The notes beneath the pieces are model-generated. The model searched no databases. It was not told the origin of the DNA and saw only the letters and a program-made list of their open reading frames with translations. 64,000 bases of DNA. It comes from Litorimonas taeanensis (GTDB lineage: Bacteria > Pseudomonadota > Alphaproteobacteria > Caulobacterales > Maricaulaceae). A program made the translations under genes and the position numbers. Location of the stretch: assembly GCF_003634015.1 (NCBI RefSeq), contig NZ_RBII01000001.1, positions 372,001 through 436,000 of the forward strand. Direction: 5' to 3'. Of this stretch, positions 27,354-37,778 are shown in pieces. Positions within the stretch are counted from its first letter, which is position 1. Each line of letters opens with the position of its first letter.

Positions 27354-27842
27354 ATGCACCTTGTTCAGCTGAACATTGCAGAAGCTCAATATGATATGGA
27401 ATCCCGTGAAATGAACGGGTTCACAAGCCGTATCGACGCTATAAATGCCATAGCGGACCGAGCGGAAGGCTTTGTTTGGCGTTTGAAAGATGACGGCAAA
27501 CTAGATGGTGCTCTCTCTATTCGTCATGAGGGTTTCGGAGAGTCAGTGCTTATAAATATGAGCGTTTGGACATCGATAGAAAGTCTGTTTCAATTCGTTT
27601 ATAAAACGGCCCACACTAAGGTAATGCGTGAAGAGAGAAGGAATTTTCACAAAATACCAAAAGAACATATGGTCCTCTGGTGGGTCGATGAGGGGCATAT
27701 ACCCACGTTAGACGAAGCCTATCATAAATTAGAATGGTTGAGGTCCAATGGGGCTTCACCACAAGCCTTTTCATTTGCTTTGCCTTTCAATGAAAAAGGT
27801 CAGCCCGTTCAAACTAATTTTCCTAAAAAGGATTGCGCCTAA
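27354..27842 (+). CDS. DUF3291 domain-containing protein in the pdh operon
   Basis: A 162-codon soluble protein of the DUF3291 family, related to small ferredoxin-like (ABM-type) barrels; function unknown. Seen: HLVQLNIAEAQ at the N-terminus, INAIADRAEGFVWRLKDD, MSVWTSIESLFQFVYKTAH, and HMVLWWVDEGHIPTLDEAYHKLEWLRSNG near the C-terminus. Related families include haem-degrading and quinol monooxygenases, but no activity can be assigned. It begins 3 bases after pdhA and 50 bases before pdhB, so it is co-transcribed with them, although no role in pyruvate oxidation is known. Confidence 0.85.
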   Translation: MHLVQLNIAEAQYDMESREMNGFTSRIDAINAIADRAEGFVWRLKDDGKLDGALSIRHEGFGESVLINMSVWTSIESLFQFVYKTAHTKVMREERRNFHKIPKEHMVLWWVDEGHIPTLDEAYHKLEWLRSNGASPQAFSFALPFNEKGQPVQTNFPKKDCA

Positions 27843-27892
27843 TGCCATCCTTATATTCATTCAAGTCCTTCCTTTTTAGAGGTTTCTAAAAC

Positions 27893-29278
27893 ATGGCAAT
27901 AGACATTAAAATGCCCGCGCTTTCCCCGACAATGGAAGAAGGCACACTTTCAAAATGGCTCGTAAAAGAGGGCGATAGCGTATCCTCTGGTGATATTTTG
28001 GCTGAAATTGAAACAGACAAAGCGACAATGGAGGTTGAATCCATTGACGAAGGCACAGTGGGTAAGATTGTGGTGTCTGCTGGGACAGATAACGTCAAAG
28101 TCGGCGAAGTGATTTTGCAGCTCTTAGAAGAAGGTGAGACAGAAGCTGATCTAGGAAAGCCAGCGGCCGCTCCTGAAAAAACAGAGGCGAAGTCAGAGGT
28201 GAAATCTGAAGCTGATAGTGCGCCTGAGCCCAAAAAATCGGCTCCACCCAAATCTGTTACGGTTGCAAAAGACCCAGATATTCCGACGAATATTAAAATG
28301 GTTGAAACAACGGTCCGTGATGCTTTGCGCGATGCTATGGCAGAGGAAATGCGCCGCGACGAAACTGTCTTTGTTATGGGCGAGGAAGTCGCGGAATATC
28401 AGGGCGCCTATAAAGTGACACGCGAGCTATTGCAGGAATTTGGTGCTCGCCGTGTAGTCGACACGCCAATTACGGAATATGGTTTTGCTGGTATTGGCTG
28501 CGGTGCGGCGATGGGCGGGTTAAAGCCAATTGTTGAATTCATGACGTTTAACTTTGCGATGCAGGCAATTGACCACATCATTAACTCTGCCGCGAAAACT
28601 CTATATATGTCGGGTGGTCAGATGCGCTGTCCAATTGTCTTCCGTGGACCAAACGGCGCGGCGTCTCGCGTTGGGGCGCAACATAGTCATGATTACTCAT
28701 CATGGTATGCCAATGTTCCGGGTCTTAAGGTTATTGCGCCTTATGATGCAGCTGATGCTAAGGGCTTGATGAAGGCCGCCATTCGTGATCCGAACCCAGT
28801 GGTCTTCCTTGAGCATGAGTTGATGTATGGGGAGAGCTTTGATGTTCCAGATATGGATGACTTCCTTATACCGATTGGCAAAGCAAAAGTTCGCGTTGAG
28901 GGCACAGATGTAACGCTTGTTGCACATAGCCGCATGGTAGGACGTTGTCTCGAAGCCGCTGAAATCCTTGCAGAAGAGGGTATTAGCGCCGAAGTTATCG
29001 ACCTACGCACAATTCGTCCGTTAGACACAGACACGGTGATTGAATCCGTTAAAAAGACAAATCGCATCGTTTGCGCCGAAGAAGGTTGGGGGCAAAGCGG
29101 TATCGGAGCAGAAATTGCAGCCGTTGTGGTAAAAGAAGCCTTTGACTACCTTGATGCTCCGCCTGAGCGTGTATTCCAAGCGGATGTACCTCTGCCATAC
29201 GCCGCAAATTTGGAGGCACTTAGCTTACCTGGGACAGATGATGTCGTCGAAGCTGCAAAGAGGGCGTGTTACAAATAG
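27893..29278 (+). CDS. pdhB: pyruvate dehydrogenase E1 component subunit beta with N-terminal lipoyl domain
   Basis: Partner of PdhA in the heterotetrameric E1. 461 codons, about 130 more than a plain E1-beta, because residues 1-80 form a lipoyl domain with ETDKATME (lipoyl Lys about 43). An Ala/Pro/Lys/Glu-rich linker follows (about 85-125), then the transketolase pyrimidine-binding domain ([45 protein letters not shown]) and the C-terminal transketolase domain ([16 protein letters not shown]). A lipoylated E1-beta is typical of alphaproteobacteria. The linker has the usual low-complexity composition. Confidence 0.97.
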   Translation: MAIDIKMPALSPTMEEGTLSKWLVKEGDSVSSGDILAEIETDKATMEVESIDEGTVGKIVVSAGTDNVKVGEVILQLLEEGETEADLGKPAAAPEKTEAKSEVKSEADSAPEPKKSAPPKSVTVAKDPDIPTNIKMVETTVRDALRDAMAEEMRRDETVFVMGEEVAEYQGAYKVTRELLQEFGARRVVDTPITEYGFAGIGCGAAMGGLKPIVEFMTFNFAMQAIDHIINSAAKTLYMSGGQMRCPIVFRGPNGAASRVGAQHSHDYSSWYANVPGLKVIAPYDAADAKGLMKAAIRDPNPVVFLEHELMYGESFDVPDMDDFLIPIGKAKVRVEGTDVTLVAHSRMVGRCLEAAEILAEEGISAEVIDLRTIRPLDTDTVIESVKKTNRIVCAEEGWGQSGIGAEIAAVVVKEAFDYLDAPPERVFQADVPLPYAANLEALSLPGTDDVVEAAKRACYK

Positions 29279-29336
29279 ATTTGGATTTAACCCATTGGTG
29301 TTTCTAATATTTATTATGAGGATCACCGTGGGTCGC

Positions 29337-29367
29337 TTGAAAGATTTATTCGACATAAAGTTATAAT
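29337..29367 (+). promoter_or_regulatory. possible sigma70 promoter between pdhB and pdhC
   Basis: TATAAT at 29362-29367 is a consensus -10; TTGAAA at 29337-29342 is a fair -35, but the 19-bp spacer is long. The 266-base gap between pdhB and pdhC is otherwise without genes, so a separate promoter for pdhC is plausible. Confidence 0.35.
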
Positions 29368-29544
29368 ATGTTTTGCTCGAAAAACTTTACTCAGTATTTC
29401 TGGCGGAAAAAATCTCAAGGATTGCTTTAACACTTTCGGGTGTCATTTAATTTTTGGACGAATATGAAACATTTGAGGCTGAAATAAATTAAGCTAAAAT
29501 GTTTTGAAGAGGCGGTTACGGAAGACCGAAAAAGGACTTAGATT

Positions 29545-30870
29545 ATGCCAATTGAAATTCTCATGCCAGCTTTGTCTCCGACTATGGAAGAGGGCACGCT
29601 CTCTAACTGGTTGATGAAAGAGGGCGATAAAGTGTCCTCTGGTGATCTATTAGCCGAAATTGAAACAGACAAAGCGACGATGGAAATTGAAGCCGTCGAA
29701 GAGGGTATTCTTGCAAAGATCTTAGTCCAATCGGGAACGGAAGGTGTGAAAGTTAATGCGCCGATCGCGATCTTGCTCGAAGAAGATGAGGATGAGAGTG
29801 ACCTAGACGGATATAGTGTTGGCGGCGGATCCGCGCCGAAGGCCACAGCCAAAGACGAAAAGGCTGAAGCCGCGAAAGACACCAAAGCAGAACCAAAACA
29901 AGAGACGTCTGCCTCTAAAGCCAAGTCAGGCCATGACGGCAATCGCATCAAAGCATCACCTCTGGCAAAACGTCTTGCGAAAGATGCTGGCATTGATCTG
30001 GCGAGCGTGAACGGTTCTGGTCCGAATGGCCGTATTATTAAGGCCGACATTGATGGCTATGAAGCGCCCAAAGCGGCTGCTAAACAACAAGCCGCTCCGC
30101 AGGTGGAAAAAGAGGAAAGCACCGAAGTTGGCGCAGTTCGCTCTGGCGGTGCGGATTACTTGTCTAAATTAGGCATCGAAGCTGGCACCTATGATTTGGA
30201 ACCATTGGACGGGATGCGTAAAGTCATTGCTAAACGCCTTTCTGCCTCAAATAACAATGTTCCTGATTTCCCGCTCACCATTGATTGCGAAATTGATGAG
30301 CTCTTGAAAATGCGCAAAGAGCTGAATGGTCAAGCCCCAGAGGGTGTTAAAGTCAGTGTGAATGACATGTTGATTAAAGCGTCTGGGCTCGCGCTCAAAC
30401 ATTGCCCGAAAGCGAATGCGAGCTTCACGCCTGATGGCATTGCCTATCACAGACACGCTGATATTGCGGTCGCTGTTGCGATTGACGGCGGATTGATTAC
30501 GCCAATTGTCCGCGAAGCCTGTAATAAAGGTTTGTCTAGTATTTCAACGGAAATGAAGGATTTGGCCTCTCGCGCCCGCGATAAGAAACTTAAGCCACAA
30601 GAATATCAGGGAGGAACCTTTTCTATCTCAAATCTTGGGATGATGGGGATTAAAGAATTTGGTTCTATTATTAATGAACCGCATGGAATGATTTTATCCG
30701 TTGGTGCAGGTAGCCCGCGCCCTGTTGTAAAAGACGGCGCTTTGGCTATTGCGACCGTGATGACCGTGACTTTAACCTGCGATCACCGTGTTGTGGATGG
30801 GGCATTGGGCGCGGAATGGCTTCAACATTTCAAACGCTATGTTGAGCAACCCATCACGATGATGCTCTAA
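29545..30870 (+). CDS. pdhC: dihydrolipoamide acetyltransferase, E2 of pyruvate dehydrogenase
   Basis: Core of the pyruvate dehydrogenase complex; transfers acetyl groups from lipoyl arms to CoA. 441 codons. Single N-terminal lipoyl domain ([10 protein letters not shown], Lys about 43), nearly the same as that of PdhB. A Lys/Ala/Glu-rich linker, then the peripheral subunit-binding domain at about 132-170 ([30 protein letters not shown]), a second linker, and the catalytic domain ending in [15 protein letters not shown] with His414 and Asp418. SD AAAGGA precedes the ATG. The gene is separated from pdhB by 266 bases. Confidence 0.97.
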   Translation: MPIEILMPALSPTMEEGTLSNWLMKEGDKVSSGDLLAEIETDKATMEIEAVEEGILAKILVQSGTEGVKVNAPIAILLEEDEDESDLDGYSVGGGSAPKATAKDEKAEAAKDTKAEPKQETSASKAKSGHDGNRIKASPLAKRLAKDAGIDLASVNGSGPNGRIIKADIDGYEAPKAAAKQQAAPQVEKEESTEVGAVRSGGADYLSKLGIEAGTYDLEPLDGMRKVIAKRLSASNNNVPDFPLTIDCEIDELLKMRKELNGQAPEGVKVSVNDMLIKASGLALKHCPKANASFTPDGIAYHRHADIAVAVAIDGGLITPIVREACNKGLSSISTEMKDLASRARDKKLKPQEYQGGTFSISNLGMMGIKEFGSIINEPHGMILSVGAGSPRPVVKDGALAIATVMTVTLTCDHRVVDGALGAEWLQHFKRYVEQPITMML

Positions 30871-30962
30871 ATTCATTAACGAAGTTCATGAGCAGGTCGT
30901 TATGGTTAACTTAACGTCTACTGCTATTAATACTCTCGCGACAGGCGAGGGTTATTGCTCCT

Positions 30963-30993
30963 GATTCGAGATAGGCCTAGCTTGGCCTGAATC
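30963..30993 (+). repeat. hairpin upstream of the small pdh-linked membrane protein gene
   Basis: AGGCC (30973-30977) pairs with GGCCT (30984-30988), and GATTC (30963-30967) pairs with GAATC (30989-30993), giving a 10-bp stem with a 5-base bulge. It ends 7 bases before the SD of the next gene. It could reduce translation or end the pdhC transcript; there is no T run. Confidence 0.4.
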
Positions 30994-31009
30994 GAATGAC
31001 GGAGGCTCC

Positions 31010-31759
31010 ATGTTTTTGAAATCTCTTTTAACCGGAACCGTCCTTGCATCGCTAGCAGGGGCTGTGGTGTATTTTGGTACGGGTGGAGAACTCGCACAGG
31101 CGGATATACGGCGTGCTGTCCTGGAAACAAAAGATGCTACACAAACGGTAACAACGTCAGTGAAAGAGACATTTGACGACCTAAAAACTGCCGCGATGCA
31201 AGACGGGCCAGTCATCCAAGAGGCTTCTCTCAAAACAGATACTCTGACAGACATTGTGAACACGGGAACCGTGGATGATAAGGGTGATAGTCGACAAAAG
31301 AAGTGGCTATCGCGTTATCTTGGAAAGTTAAAGTCAGAGAAAGATGGTGTTCCCTTTAAGGCTGACGATGAAAATGACATTTGGGCCGCCAAGATAGAAA
31401 GCCACAAAACAATACCTTCATTACTCGTGCCAGCCACAGCGGAATTCAATGATGTTTACTCGACTATTTTGTCTCAGGCTGAATCATTAGAAAGCCAAGA
31501 ATCACGAGATAGAGCCTATTTGAACTTGATAAATTTCAGCGTTCGAAATGGGGCGTTTGATAAGGCTATGTCTGTCATTGAAAAAATTAGCCAACCGCAA
31601 TTTCGCGATACAGCGCGGAGTAATGTTGCCGTTGGGTTGGCACGAAAAGGCCAGCAAAAACAGGCTTTTGCAATTCTTGATGAAGTTGAGACAGCTGCGC
31701 TCTCTGACGTTCTGCGCTTGCAGGTCACAGAGGCTATAAAAACATCAACAGCGCAATAG
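31010..31759 (+). CDS. uncharacterised exported or membrane-anchored protein with TPR-like repeats
   Basis: Not assigned to a named family. 249 codons with excellent SD (GGAGG, 6 bases before ATG). Residues about 5-25 are hydrophobic (LLTGTVLASLAGAVVYFG), a signal anchor or uncleaved signal peptide, with the rest expected in the periplasm. Residues about 40-130 are polar and probably extended. The C-terminal 90 residues contain two related 33-34 residue helical units (RDRAYLNLINFSVRNGAFDK and RDTARSNVAVGLARKGQQKQ, each followed by a second helix), resembling degenerate TPR repeats and suggesting protein binding. It sits between pdhC and lpdA on the same strand, so it may be expressed with them. 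Function unknown. Confidence 0.8.
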   Translation: MFLKSLLTGTVLASLAGAVVYFGTGGELAQADIRRAVLETKDATQTVTTSVKETFDDLKTAAMQDGPVIQEASLKTDTLTDIVNTGTVDDKGDSRQKKWLSRYLGKLKSEKDGVPFKADDENDIWAAKIESHKTIPSLLVPATAEFNDVYSTILSQAESLESQESRDRAYLNLINFSVRNGAFDKAMSVIEKISQPQFRDTARSNVAVGLARKGQQKQAFAILDEVETAALSDVLRLQVTEAIKTSTAQ

Positions 31760-31874
31760 TGGATTCTCTATAATTAATTGCTTTGGGAAGCTGTTATTCT
31801 CAAATAGAGGTTCTAATTCGAACATTTATCTGCCATAAGGTTTGGGATTAAACTCCCACTTAAAAGGCAAGTTT

Positions 31875-33266
31875 ATGGCTGATACAGCTTTCGATGTTAT
31901 TGTAATTGGTTCTGGCCCAGGGGGCTATGTCACCGCGATCCGTTCGGCGCAATTAGGCTTTAAAACAGCCATTGTCGAGAAAGATGATTTAGGTGGCGTT
32001 TGTTTGAATTGGGGATGTATCCCTACGAAAGCGCTTTTACGGTCTGCAGAAGTTTATCATAACATGCAGCATGCTTCGAATTATGGTTTGTCTGCTGAGC
32101 CCAGTTTTGATTTGGCTAAAATCGTGGAGCGCTCGCGGAAAATTGCCGGGCAACTTTCTGGCGGTATCAAACATTTAATGAAGAAAAATAAGGTCAATGT
32201 GATCAGTGGATTTGCTACCCTGAAAAATGGGAAAGAGGCGCCAACTGTGGTGGTTGATGGAACGGATTATTCTGCCAAACACGTTATTCTTGCCTCTGGT
32301 GCTCGGGCGCGTACGATACCGCAAGCGGGTCTGGAACCGGATGGAAAATATATTTGGACGGCCCGCGAAGCTATGGTGCCTGACACAATACCTAACAAAT
32401 TATTGGTTGTTGGGTCTGGGGCTATCGGCATGGAGTTTGCTAGCTTCTTTGATGCTTTTGGCGCTGACGTAACCGTTGTTGAGATGGTCGACCGCATCTT
32501 GCCGGCTGAGGATGAAGAAATTTCGAAAATGGCGCGTAAAGCTTTCGAAAAGCGTGGTGTGACGATTAAAACAGAAACGCAGGCTAGTGTGAAAACGGGC
32601 TCTAACGGAGTAACGGCGACCTTAACCAAAGATGGAAAGTCTGAAACCGCAGAATTTGACCGCGTAATTCTCGCGGTGGGTATTGTTGGCAATGTCGAAG
32701 ATATGGGCCTTGAAGACTTGGGTGTAAAAATTGACCGTACCCATATTACCGTGGATGAGTATTCGTTTACAGGTGTGAAAGGTCTTTACGCAATTGGTGA
32801 TGTCACAACACCGCCTTGGCTAGCGCATAAAGCCTCACATGAAGGTATTATCTGTATCGAAAAAATCGCGGGTCAATCCCCGCATCCGCTAAATGCGAAT
32901 GCGATACCGGGTTGTACTTATTGTCATCCGCAGATCGCTTCAGTTGGCTATACAGAAGCTCAAGCCAAAGAGGCTGGGTATGATGTGAAAGTTGGACGTT
33001 TTCCCTTTATCGGAAATGGTAAGGCGATAGCCTTGGGCGAACCAGAAGGGCTTATCAAAACGGTATTTGATGCCAAAACAGGGGAGCTCCTCGGCGCGCA
33101 TATGATTGGTGCTGAAGTTACTGAATTGATTCAGGGCTACACGATTGCACAAAAATTAGAGACGACGGAACATGAGCTAATGGAAACAGTCTTCCCCCAT
33201 CCTACGCTTTCTGAAATGATGCATGAAGCAGTCTTGGATGCCTATGGCCGGACTATTCACTTTTAG
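31875..33266 (+). CDS. lpdA: dihydrolipoyl dehydrogenase (E3)
   Basis: FAD disulfide oxidoreductase that reoxidises dihydrolipoyl groups with NAD+. 463 codons, normal. Seen: FAD-binding VIGSGPGGYVTAIRSAQLG at the N-terminus, redox-active pair in GGVCLNWGCIPTKALL at about 40-55, NAD-binding VVGSGAIGMEFASFF, YAIGDVTTPPWLAHKA, and the C-terminal His-Glu pair in VFPHPTLSEMMHEAVLDA. The frame starts at 31842; the ATG at 31875 gives the standard MADTAFDVIVIGSG and has AAGG upstream. Last of the pdh-linked genes. Confidence 0.97.
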   Translation: MADTAFDVIVIGSGPGGYVTAIRSAQLGFKTAIVEKDDLGGVCLNWGCIPTKALLRSAEVYHNMQHASNYGLSAEPSFDLAKIVERSRKIAGQLSGGIKHLMKKNKVNVISGFATLKNGKEAPTVVVDGTDYSAKHVILASGARARTIPQAGLEPDGKYIWTAREAMVPDTIPNKLLVVGSGAIGMEFASFFDAFGADVTVVEMVDRILPAEDEEISKMARKAFEKRGVTIKTETQASVKTGSNGVTATLTKDGKSETAEFDRVILAVGIVGNVEDMGLEDLGVKIDRTHITVDEYSFTGVKGLYAIGDVTTPPWLAHKASHEGIICIEKIAGQSPHPLNANAIPGCTYCHPQIASVGYTEAQAKEAGYDVKVGRFPFIGNGKAIALGEPEGLIKTVFDAKTGELLGAHMIGAEVTELIQGYTIAQKLETTEHELMETVFPHPTLSEMMHEAVLDAYGRTIHF

Positions 33267-33277
33267 CATTTGATGCC

Positions 33278-34429
33278 TTAGTCGAGTAAAATACGCCCTC
33301 TATTAAAGGGCTTGCGGGTCTTTCCGAAGCGCAGGCCTTGAGCCAATTTGATTTTGGCTCTGAGGCAGGGCTTTTCAACCCAATACCAAGATAGTGTTGA
33401 AATGGCGATGGTAACGGGGACTGCAATGGCTAATAGCGCCCACATTGATAGTGCGGGAAACCATTGGAAGAAAAGCTGTAACAGACACCAGTGATAAATA
33501 TAAACGCCGTATGAAATATCCGGAATCTTTTGAAGGGCGGAAAACTTTGGGGCTTTCATATAGGCGAGAAGCATGAGCCCATAACCCAAAAATAAGTTAG
33601 TTGAGATTTCAACGCTAGGCGTATTCCCTAACAAAAAAGCCAATAGGGTAACAATTATGAAGCCCAATAAGTGGAACTTTATTCGGTCTTTATAAGCAAA
33701 AAACGTCGCTCCCAGACCATAGGCCACGCCAAAACGGAGGCAGTTTTGGACTGTCCCAGAGAGGGTTTCAAATATGCCGAGTTCTTTGGTGACTAACCAA
33801 GCGATAGAGGGAAGAATAAATTGCGCTAAAATCATCCATTTGCGCCGCATGAGACCTAAAGCGAAAACGAAAGCAGTTAAGACATAGGCGATAAGCTCAT
33901 ATCTCAAAGTCCAAAGGGGCGCCGATGCAAATTGCTCTTCATTTCCAGTGAAAACACCCGGTAAGATTACGTCAGTATTTAAAAATGTTAAAACCAATAA
34001 TGGTTGTTTCCAAACATCAGAATGGGTCAAATATTCCCAAATTGGCAAGGATGTACTCAATGGGCCGATGACAAACATCACAAATAACAAATGCGCTATC
34101 AAGGCCGGGTAAATTCTCAATAGTCTGGCTGAGCTATAATCCTCAATATCACCGCGATAGGTCATGCTTTTTGTCACCAAAAAACCAGAGGCAATGAAAA
34201 ACACATTCACGGCTAGGTAACTAAAGCCGTAATCAAAAAAGAGATGAGGTTCTGCATTCAGGTCACGATTAGCGATAACACTTGCATGACCAATTACCAC
34301 CAAGAAGGCCATAAGCAATCTTAAGGGCGTAAAGAAATTATCATGCCCGTCTCGAATTTGGACAGGTGTTACAAAACGCTGCCATATAGTCTGGGGCTTT
34401 AGATGTGATATGTCAGTTTTATGGGTCAT
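33278..34429 (-). CDS. acyltransferase 3 family membrane protein (OafA-like)
   Basis: Multi-spanning inner-membrane O-acyltransferase, 383 codons from the chosen start, which probably acetylates or acylates a surface glycan. Seen: PLRLLMAFLVVIGHASVIA with the conserved active-site His in the first helix, VNVFFIASGFLVTKSM, SARLLRIYPALIAH, LWTLRYELIAYVL, SYGVYIYHWCLLQ and WYWVEKPCLRAK at the end. About ten hydrophobic helices. The frame is open to 34537; ATG codons at 34498 and 34429 lack strong SDs, and 34429 puts the first helix at the usual distance. It stands alone, convergent to lpdA and divergent from lipA; the acceptor cannot be deduced. Confidence 0.85.
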   Translation of the reverse strand: MTHKTDISHLKPQTIWQRFVTPVQIRDGHDNFFTPLRLLMAFLVVIGHASVIANRDLNAEPHLFFDYGFSYLAVNVFFIASGFLVTKSMTYRGDIEDYSSARLLRIYPALIAHLLFVMFVIGPLSTSLPIWEYLTHSDVWKQPLLVLTFLNTDVILPGVFTGNEEQFASAPLWTLRYELIAYVLTAFVFALGLMRRKWMILAQFILPSIAWLVTKELGIFETLSGTVQNCLRFGVAYGLGATFFAYKDRIKFHLLGFIIVTLLAFLLGNTPSVEISTNLFLGYGLMLLAYMKAPKFSALQKIPDISYGVYIYHWCLLQLFFQWFPALSMWALLAIAVPVTIAISTLSWYWVEKPCLRAKIKLAQGLRFGKTRKPFNRGRILLD

Positions 34430-34601
34430 GTTTCTATTTTCGGAACGCTGATAAGCGTTTGAAGTTAATATAAGCAAAAAGTGCGCCATATTCTCCATAG
34501 AGTAAGCGAGGCATACATTTACCCATATTTGGGGCATAGCTTTGCAGTTAAGAAGAGAAAATTGGCTTGCTCCTGCGGCTCAAAACCCCCATTTAACTTT
34601 C

Positions 34602-35567
34602 ATGGCTACCCTAATTGATACCAATAAGAATTTGCGCCCCAAACCTGCGCTGCGACATCCGGAAAAGGCGAACCGCCCTGATACGGAAATATTGCGCAAA
34701 CCGGCTTGGATACGCGTAAAGGCGCCGACTTCAAAAGGTTACGCTGAAACGCGTAAAATTGTAAAAGATAAAGGGCTTGTGACTGTTTGCGAAGAGGCAG
34801 GCTGTCCAAATATTGGTGAGTGCTGGGAAAAATCTCATGCCACATTCATGATACTTGGTGAGATCTGCACGCGGGCTTGTGCTTTTTGCAATGTTGCAAC
34901 TGGCCTGCCGCAAAATGTTGATGCCTATGAGCCAACAAAAATCGCTGAAGCTGTAAAAGAAATGGGCTTGCAACATGTCGTCATCACTTCTGTGGATCGC
35001 GATGATTTGAAAGATGGCGGTGCTCAGCATTTTGTAGACGTGATTAACGCAATCAGGTCATCTTCGCCAAAGACAACAATTGAAATTTTGACACCCGATT
35101 TCCTTCGCAAAGAGGGGGCTGTCGAAACGGTTATTGATGCCCGCCCAGATGTGTTTAATCACAATTTGGAAACGGTTCCGCGCCTGTATTTGTCCATCCG
35201 TCCAGGGGCGCGATATTATCATTCTATGCGTTTGTTGGAACGCGTGAAAGAACGCGACCCTTCACAATTCACAAAGTCAGGCTTGATGGTGGGTCTTGGT
35301 GAGACCAAAGAAGAAGTCATGCAGGTTATGGATGACATGCGTAGCGCGGGTATCGATTTTCTGACTATCGGGCAATATCTTCAGCCGACCCGCAAACATG
35401 CGGCGGTGAAACGCTTTGTGACTCCAGAAGAATTCAAAGCCTATGAAACCATTGCAAAGGCGAAAGGGTTTTTATTGGTCTCGGCTAGCCCATTGACCCG
35501 TTCAAGCTATCATGCGGATAGTGATTTTGCGAAATTGCAAATGGCCCGAAAAGCACGCCACGCATAA
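34602..35567 (+). CDS. lipA: lipoyl synthase
   Basis: Radical SAM enzyme that inserts two sulfurs into octanoyl groups on lipoyl domains, here serving the nearby PdhB and PdhC. 321 codons. Auxiliary cluster cysteines in [14 protein letters not shown] (first Cys about residue 63); radical SAM motif CTRACAFC at 89-96; [18 protein letters not shown]-terminal RSSYHA with the conserved RSS serine. The frame opens at 34542, but ATG 34602 gives MATLIDTNK, the usual alphaproteobacterial N-terminus. The stop overlaps the next start (TAATG). Confidence 0.97.
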   Translation: MATLIDTNKNLRPKPALRHPEKANRPDTEILRKPAWIRVKAPTSKGYAETRKIVKDKGLVTVCEEAGCPNIGECWEKSHATFMILGEICTRACAFCNVATGLPQNVDAYEPTKIAEAVKEMGLQHVVITSVDRDDLKDGGAQHFVDVINAIRSSSPKTTIEILTPDFLRKEGAVETVIDARPDVFNHNLETVPRLYLSIRPGARYYHSMRLLERVKERDPSQFTKSGLMVGLGETKEEVMQVMDDMRSAGIDFLTIGQYLQPTRKHAAVKRFVTPEEFKAYETIAKAKGFLLVSASPLTRSSYHADSDFAKLQMARKARHA

Positions 35568-36070
35568 TGCCATCAACAACTTTCACAAAGCATATTCCTC
35601 ATGCGCCAGATGACTTGTTAAAACTCGTTTCTGATGTCGAAGAATACCCTTTATTTATCGACTTGGTCTCTAATTTACGCATTACAAAAAAAATAAGCGA
35701 GACGGATTTTGAGGCTGAAGCAATCGTTGCCTATAAAGCCATTCGTCAGACCTTTAAGTCATCGATAAAAATTGATCCTGAGAAACGCAGTATTCGTGTG
35801 AAAAAAGCGGAGCGCGGCGGTGCAATCAAAATTTTAGACAATCGTTGGACATTTCATGAATTGCCTGATGGGACGACCTTGGTCGATTTTTATGTTGATG
35901 TGACCTTATCGGCCTTTCCGTTGAATATTCTTATTAAAGATAAATTCGCAAAGGCGAGTAAAGACATTATGGCGATGTTTGAAAAACGCGCCAAAGAAGT
36001 CTGTCCACCTGTTAAAGCCGATCCAAATTTAGATTTGGTTCAAGAAAAATTAAATTTAGGCCTTGTTTAG
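35567..36070 (+). CDS. COQ10/RatA-like START-domain protein
   Basis: 167-codon protein of the polyketide cyclase/START superfamily that includes mitochondrial COQ10 (ubiquinone binding) and E. coli RatA. Seen: [23 protein letters not shown] at the N-terminus, [21 protein letters not shown] in the middle, and [19 protein letters not shown] at the C-terminus, all typical. Overlap with lipA by one base (TAATG) shows coupling, a frequent alphaproteobacterial arrangement. A role in ubiquinone handling is more likely than toxicity, but sequence alone does not decide. Its stop overlaps the convergent pncC by 4 bases. Confidence 0.88.
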   Translation: MPSTTFTKHIPHAPDDLLKLVSDVEEYPLFIDLVSNLRITKKISETDFEAEAIVAYKAIRQTFKSSIKIDPEKRSIRVKKAERGGAIKILDNRWTFHELPDGTTLVDFYVDVTLSAFPLNILIKDKFAKASKDIMAMFEKRAKEVCPPVKADPNLDLVQEKLNLGLV

Positions 36071-36576
36071 CTTAGATTGATTAAATGCGATTTGAGAGCC
36101 TTTAAAGCTTCGTAACAGGTCAAATCTCTTACCTTATTTCGGCCAACATCGCCAAAATTATGCAAAGCAGATTGCGGAGAGTGTGTTTTTGACGCGGCTG
36201 CAATCCAGACCGTACCCACAGGTTTTTCTTCGGTTCCACCGCCTGGGCCCGCAATGCCCGTTACGGCAATCGCTAAATCCACGTTTAATCGTTGCAACGC
36301 GCCCTGCGCCATTTGCTCGGCTACATTTTGGCTAACGGCGCCATAGCTTGACAGATCTTGTTCTGAGACACCTAGTTGCTCGACTTTTACTGTGTTGTCA
36401 TAGGCAATTATGCCGCCCTTAAATGAGGCGGACGATCCAGCAATGGCGGTTAAGGCCGCGCCGATTAGTCCGCCCGTACAGCTCTCAGCGGTGGCAATAT
36501 GTAAATGCTTTTCAGCCGCCAAAAAATTTACGTCGGCGGCAAGTTTGAAAATATCTTTCAGGGTAGGGGGGCTCAT
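36067..36576 (-). CDS. pncC: CinA C-terminal family, nicotinamide-nucleotide amidohydrolase
   Basis: Deamidates NMN to NaMN in the pyridine nucleotide cycle. 169 codons, corresponding to the stand-alone CinA C-terminal domain. Seen: [21 protein letters not shown] at about 28-48 with the catalytic Ser/Thr region, [23 protein letters not shown], and [21 protein letters not shown]. The start overlaps the ispDF stop (ATGA), so the two form an operon with coupled translation. The 3' end overlaps the convergent COQ10-like gene by 4 bases. Confidence 0.93.
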   Translation of the reverse strand: MSPPTLKDIFKLAADVNFLAAEKHLHIATAESCTGGLIGAALTAIAGSSASFKGGIIAYDNTVKVEQLGVSEQDLSSYGAVSQNVAEQMAQGALQRLNVDLAIAVTGIAGPGGGTEEKPVGTVWIAAASKTHSPQSALHNFGDVGRNKVRDLTCYEALKALKSHLINLS

Positions 36577-37715
36577 TCGGGTAACACTATCGTCGCGCTT
36601 GCTTGGGCCGCTAGTCCTTCGCCGCGCCCAGTAAAGCCAAGTTTTTCAGTTGTCGTTGCTTTAAGGCTAACACGATGCATGGGGAGTTGACAGAGTTCAG
36701 AAATGCGCGAACGCATGGCCTCGCGGTGCGGCTTAATTTTTGGTTTCTCACAAATCAATGTAACATCCACATGTTGCAGTTTCCCCCTGCGCTTTTGCAT
36801 TTCCTCGAGGGCGAAAAGTAGAAATTTATCAGAGCTTGCCCCTTTCCATTTTTCATCGGATGGCGGAAAGTGATCGCCAATATCACCAAAGGCCAGAGCG
36901 CCAAGGATAGCGTCCGTCAGTGCATGTAGTCCCGCATCTGCATCGGAGTGACCTTTCAAAGAATATCCGCATTCGATAGGTACGCCGCATAACCATAATG
37001 TTCCTCCATCTTCAAATTGGTGAACGTCAAAGCCACTGCCGGTGGCGATATAGGTAGGCGTCTGGAGCATAGCCTCTGCTTTAGCAAAGTCTTCTGCATA
37101 GGTCAGTTTGAAATTGCGTTCATCCCCTTGGGTAAAGGTAAGGCTTAATCCAGCCTTATGAGCGACGGCGATATCATCTGCAAAGGCATCGTTTGCCGCA
37201 TATTCGTCGAAGGCAGAGAGTATTTTGTCATAATGAAAGGCTTGCGGTGTTTGCACTCTTAATATCTCGTCCCGATTAACAGCAGCGCCTTCGGGCGATT
37301 TACAAGCGTCGACAATTTTCAGTGCGGGTACGGCTGCGGAGTGCGTTTCTAACGCTTGCCCCAAGGCTTTTATCAGGGCCTCTGTGACAAATGGCCGAGC
37401 CGCATCGTGAATATAGACATGGTCTATGTCTTTTCCTTTCAGAGAATTTAACCCGCATCGCACAGATTCTGTGCGAGTGCTTCCGCCAGTGACTATTTTT
37501 AAGGCGGAGGAGGGTTTTTCTGATAAATCACCGATGAATCGGCAATTTTTCGCAACGACAATCGAAATGACATTGAAATCAAACGATTTTTTAAGGTTCG
37601 AGATTGTGTGTTCAATCAGCGGCTTTCCTGATAAGGGTTGAAACTGTTTTGGAATGTTACCGCCCACACGCTCACCTTTACCTGCGGCGACTAATATTAA
37701 GGCAGAACGTAGCAT
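36573..37715 (-). CDS. ispDF: bifunctional IspD/IspF (MEP pathway)
   Basis: Fusion of two non-consecutive steps of the non-mevalonate isoprenoid pathway: CTP transfer to MEP (IspD) and cyclisation to MEcPP (IspF). 380 codons. IspD about 1-215: [51 protein letters not shown]. IspF about 220-380: [10 protein letters not shown] with the metal ligands Asp and His, [50 protein letters not shown]. Such fusions are characteristic of alpha- and epsilonproteobacteria. Product feeds the carotenoid genes at 55-60 kb. Confidence 0.97.
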   Translation of the reverse strand: MLRSALILVAAGKGERVGGNIPKQFQPLSGKPLIEHTISNLKKSFDFNVISIVVAKNCRFIGDLSEKPSSALKIVTGGSTRTESVRCGLNSLKGKDIDHVYIHDAARPFVTEALIKALGQALETHSAAVPALKIVDACKSPEGAAVNRDEILRVQTPQAFHYDKILSAFDEYAANDAFADDIAVAHKAGLSLTFTQGDERNFKLTYAEDFAKAEAMLQTPTYIATGSGFDVHQFEDGGTLWLCGVPIECGYSLKGHSDADAGLHALTDAILGALAFGDIGDHFPPSDEKWKGASSDKFLLFALEEMQKRRGKLQHVDVTLICEKPKIKPHREAMRSRISELCQLPMHRVSLKATTTEKLGFTGRGEGLAAQASATIVLPE

Positions 37716-37778
37716 AAAGACTCAAAACATGCGGTGAATTATTGTGCGCCCTTGTGAACGCGATTAAAGACTGACTAC

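Noticed and set aside
27893-28130. Lipoyl domain on PdhB as an unusual fusion
   Set aside because: E1-beta with a lipoyl domain is well known in alphaproteobacteria.
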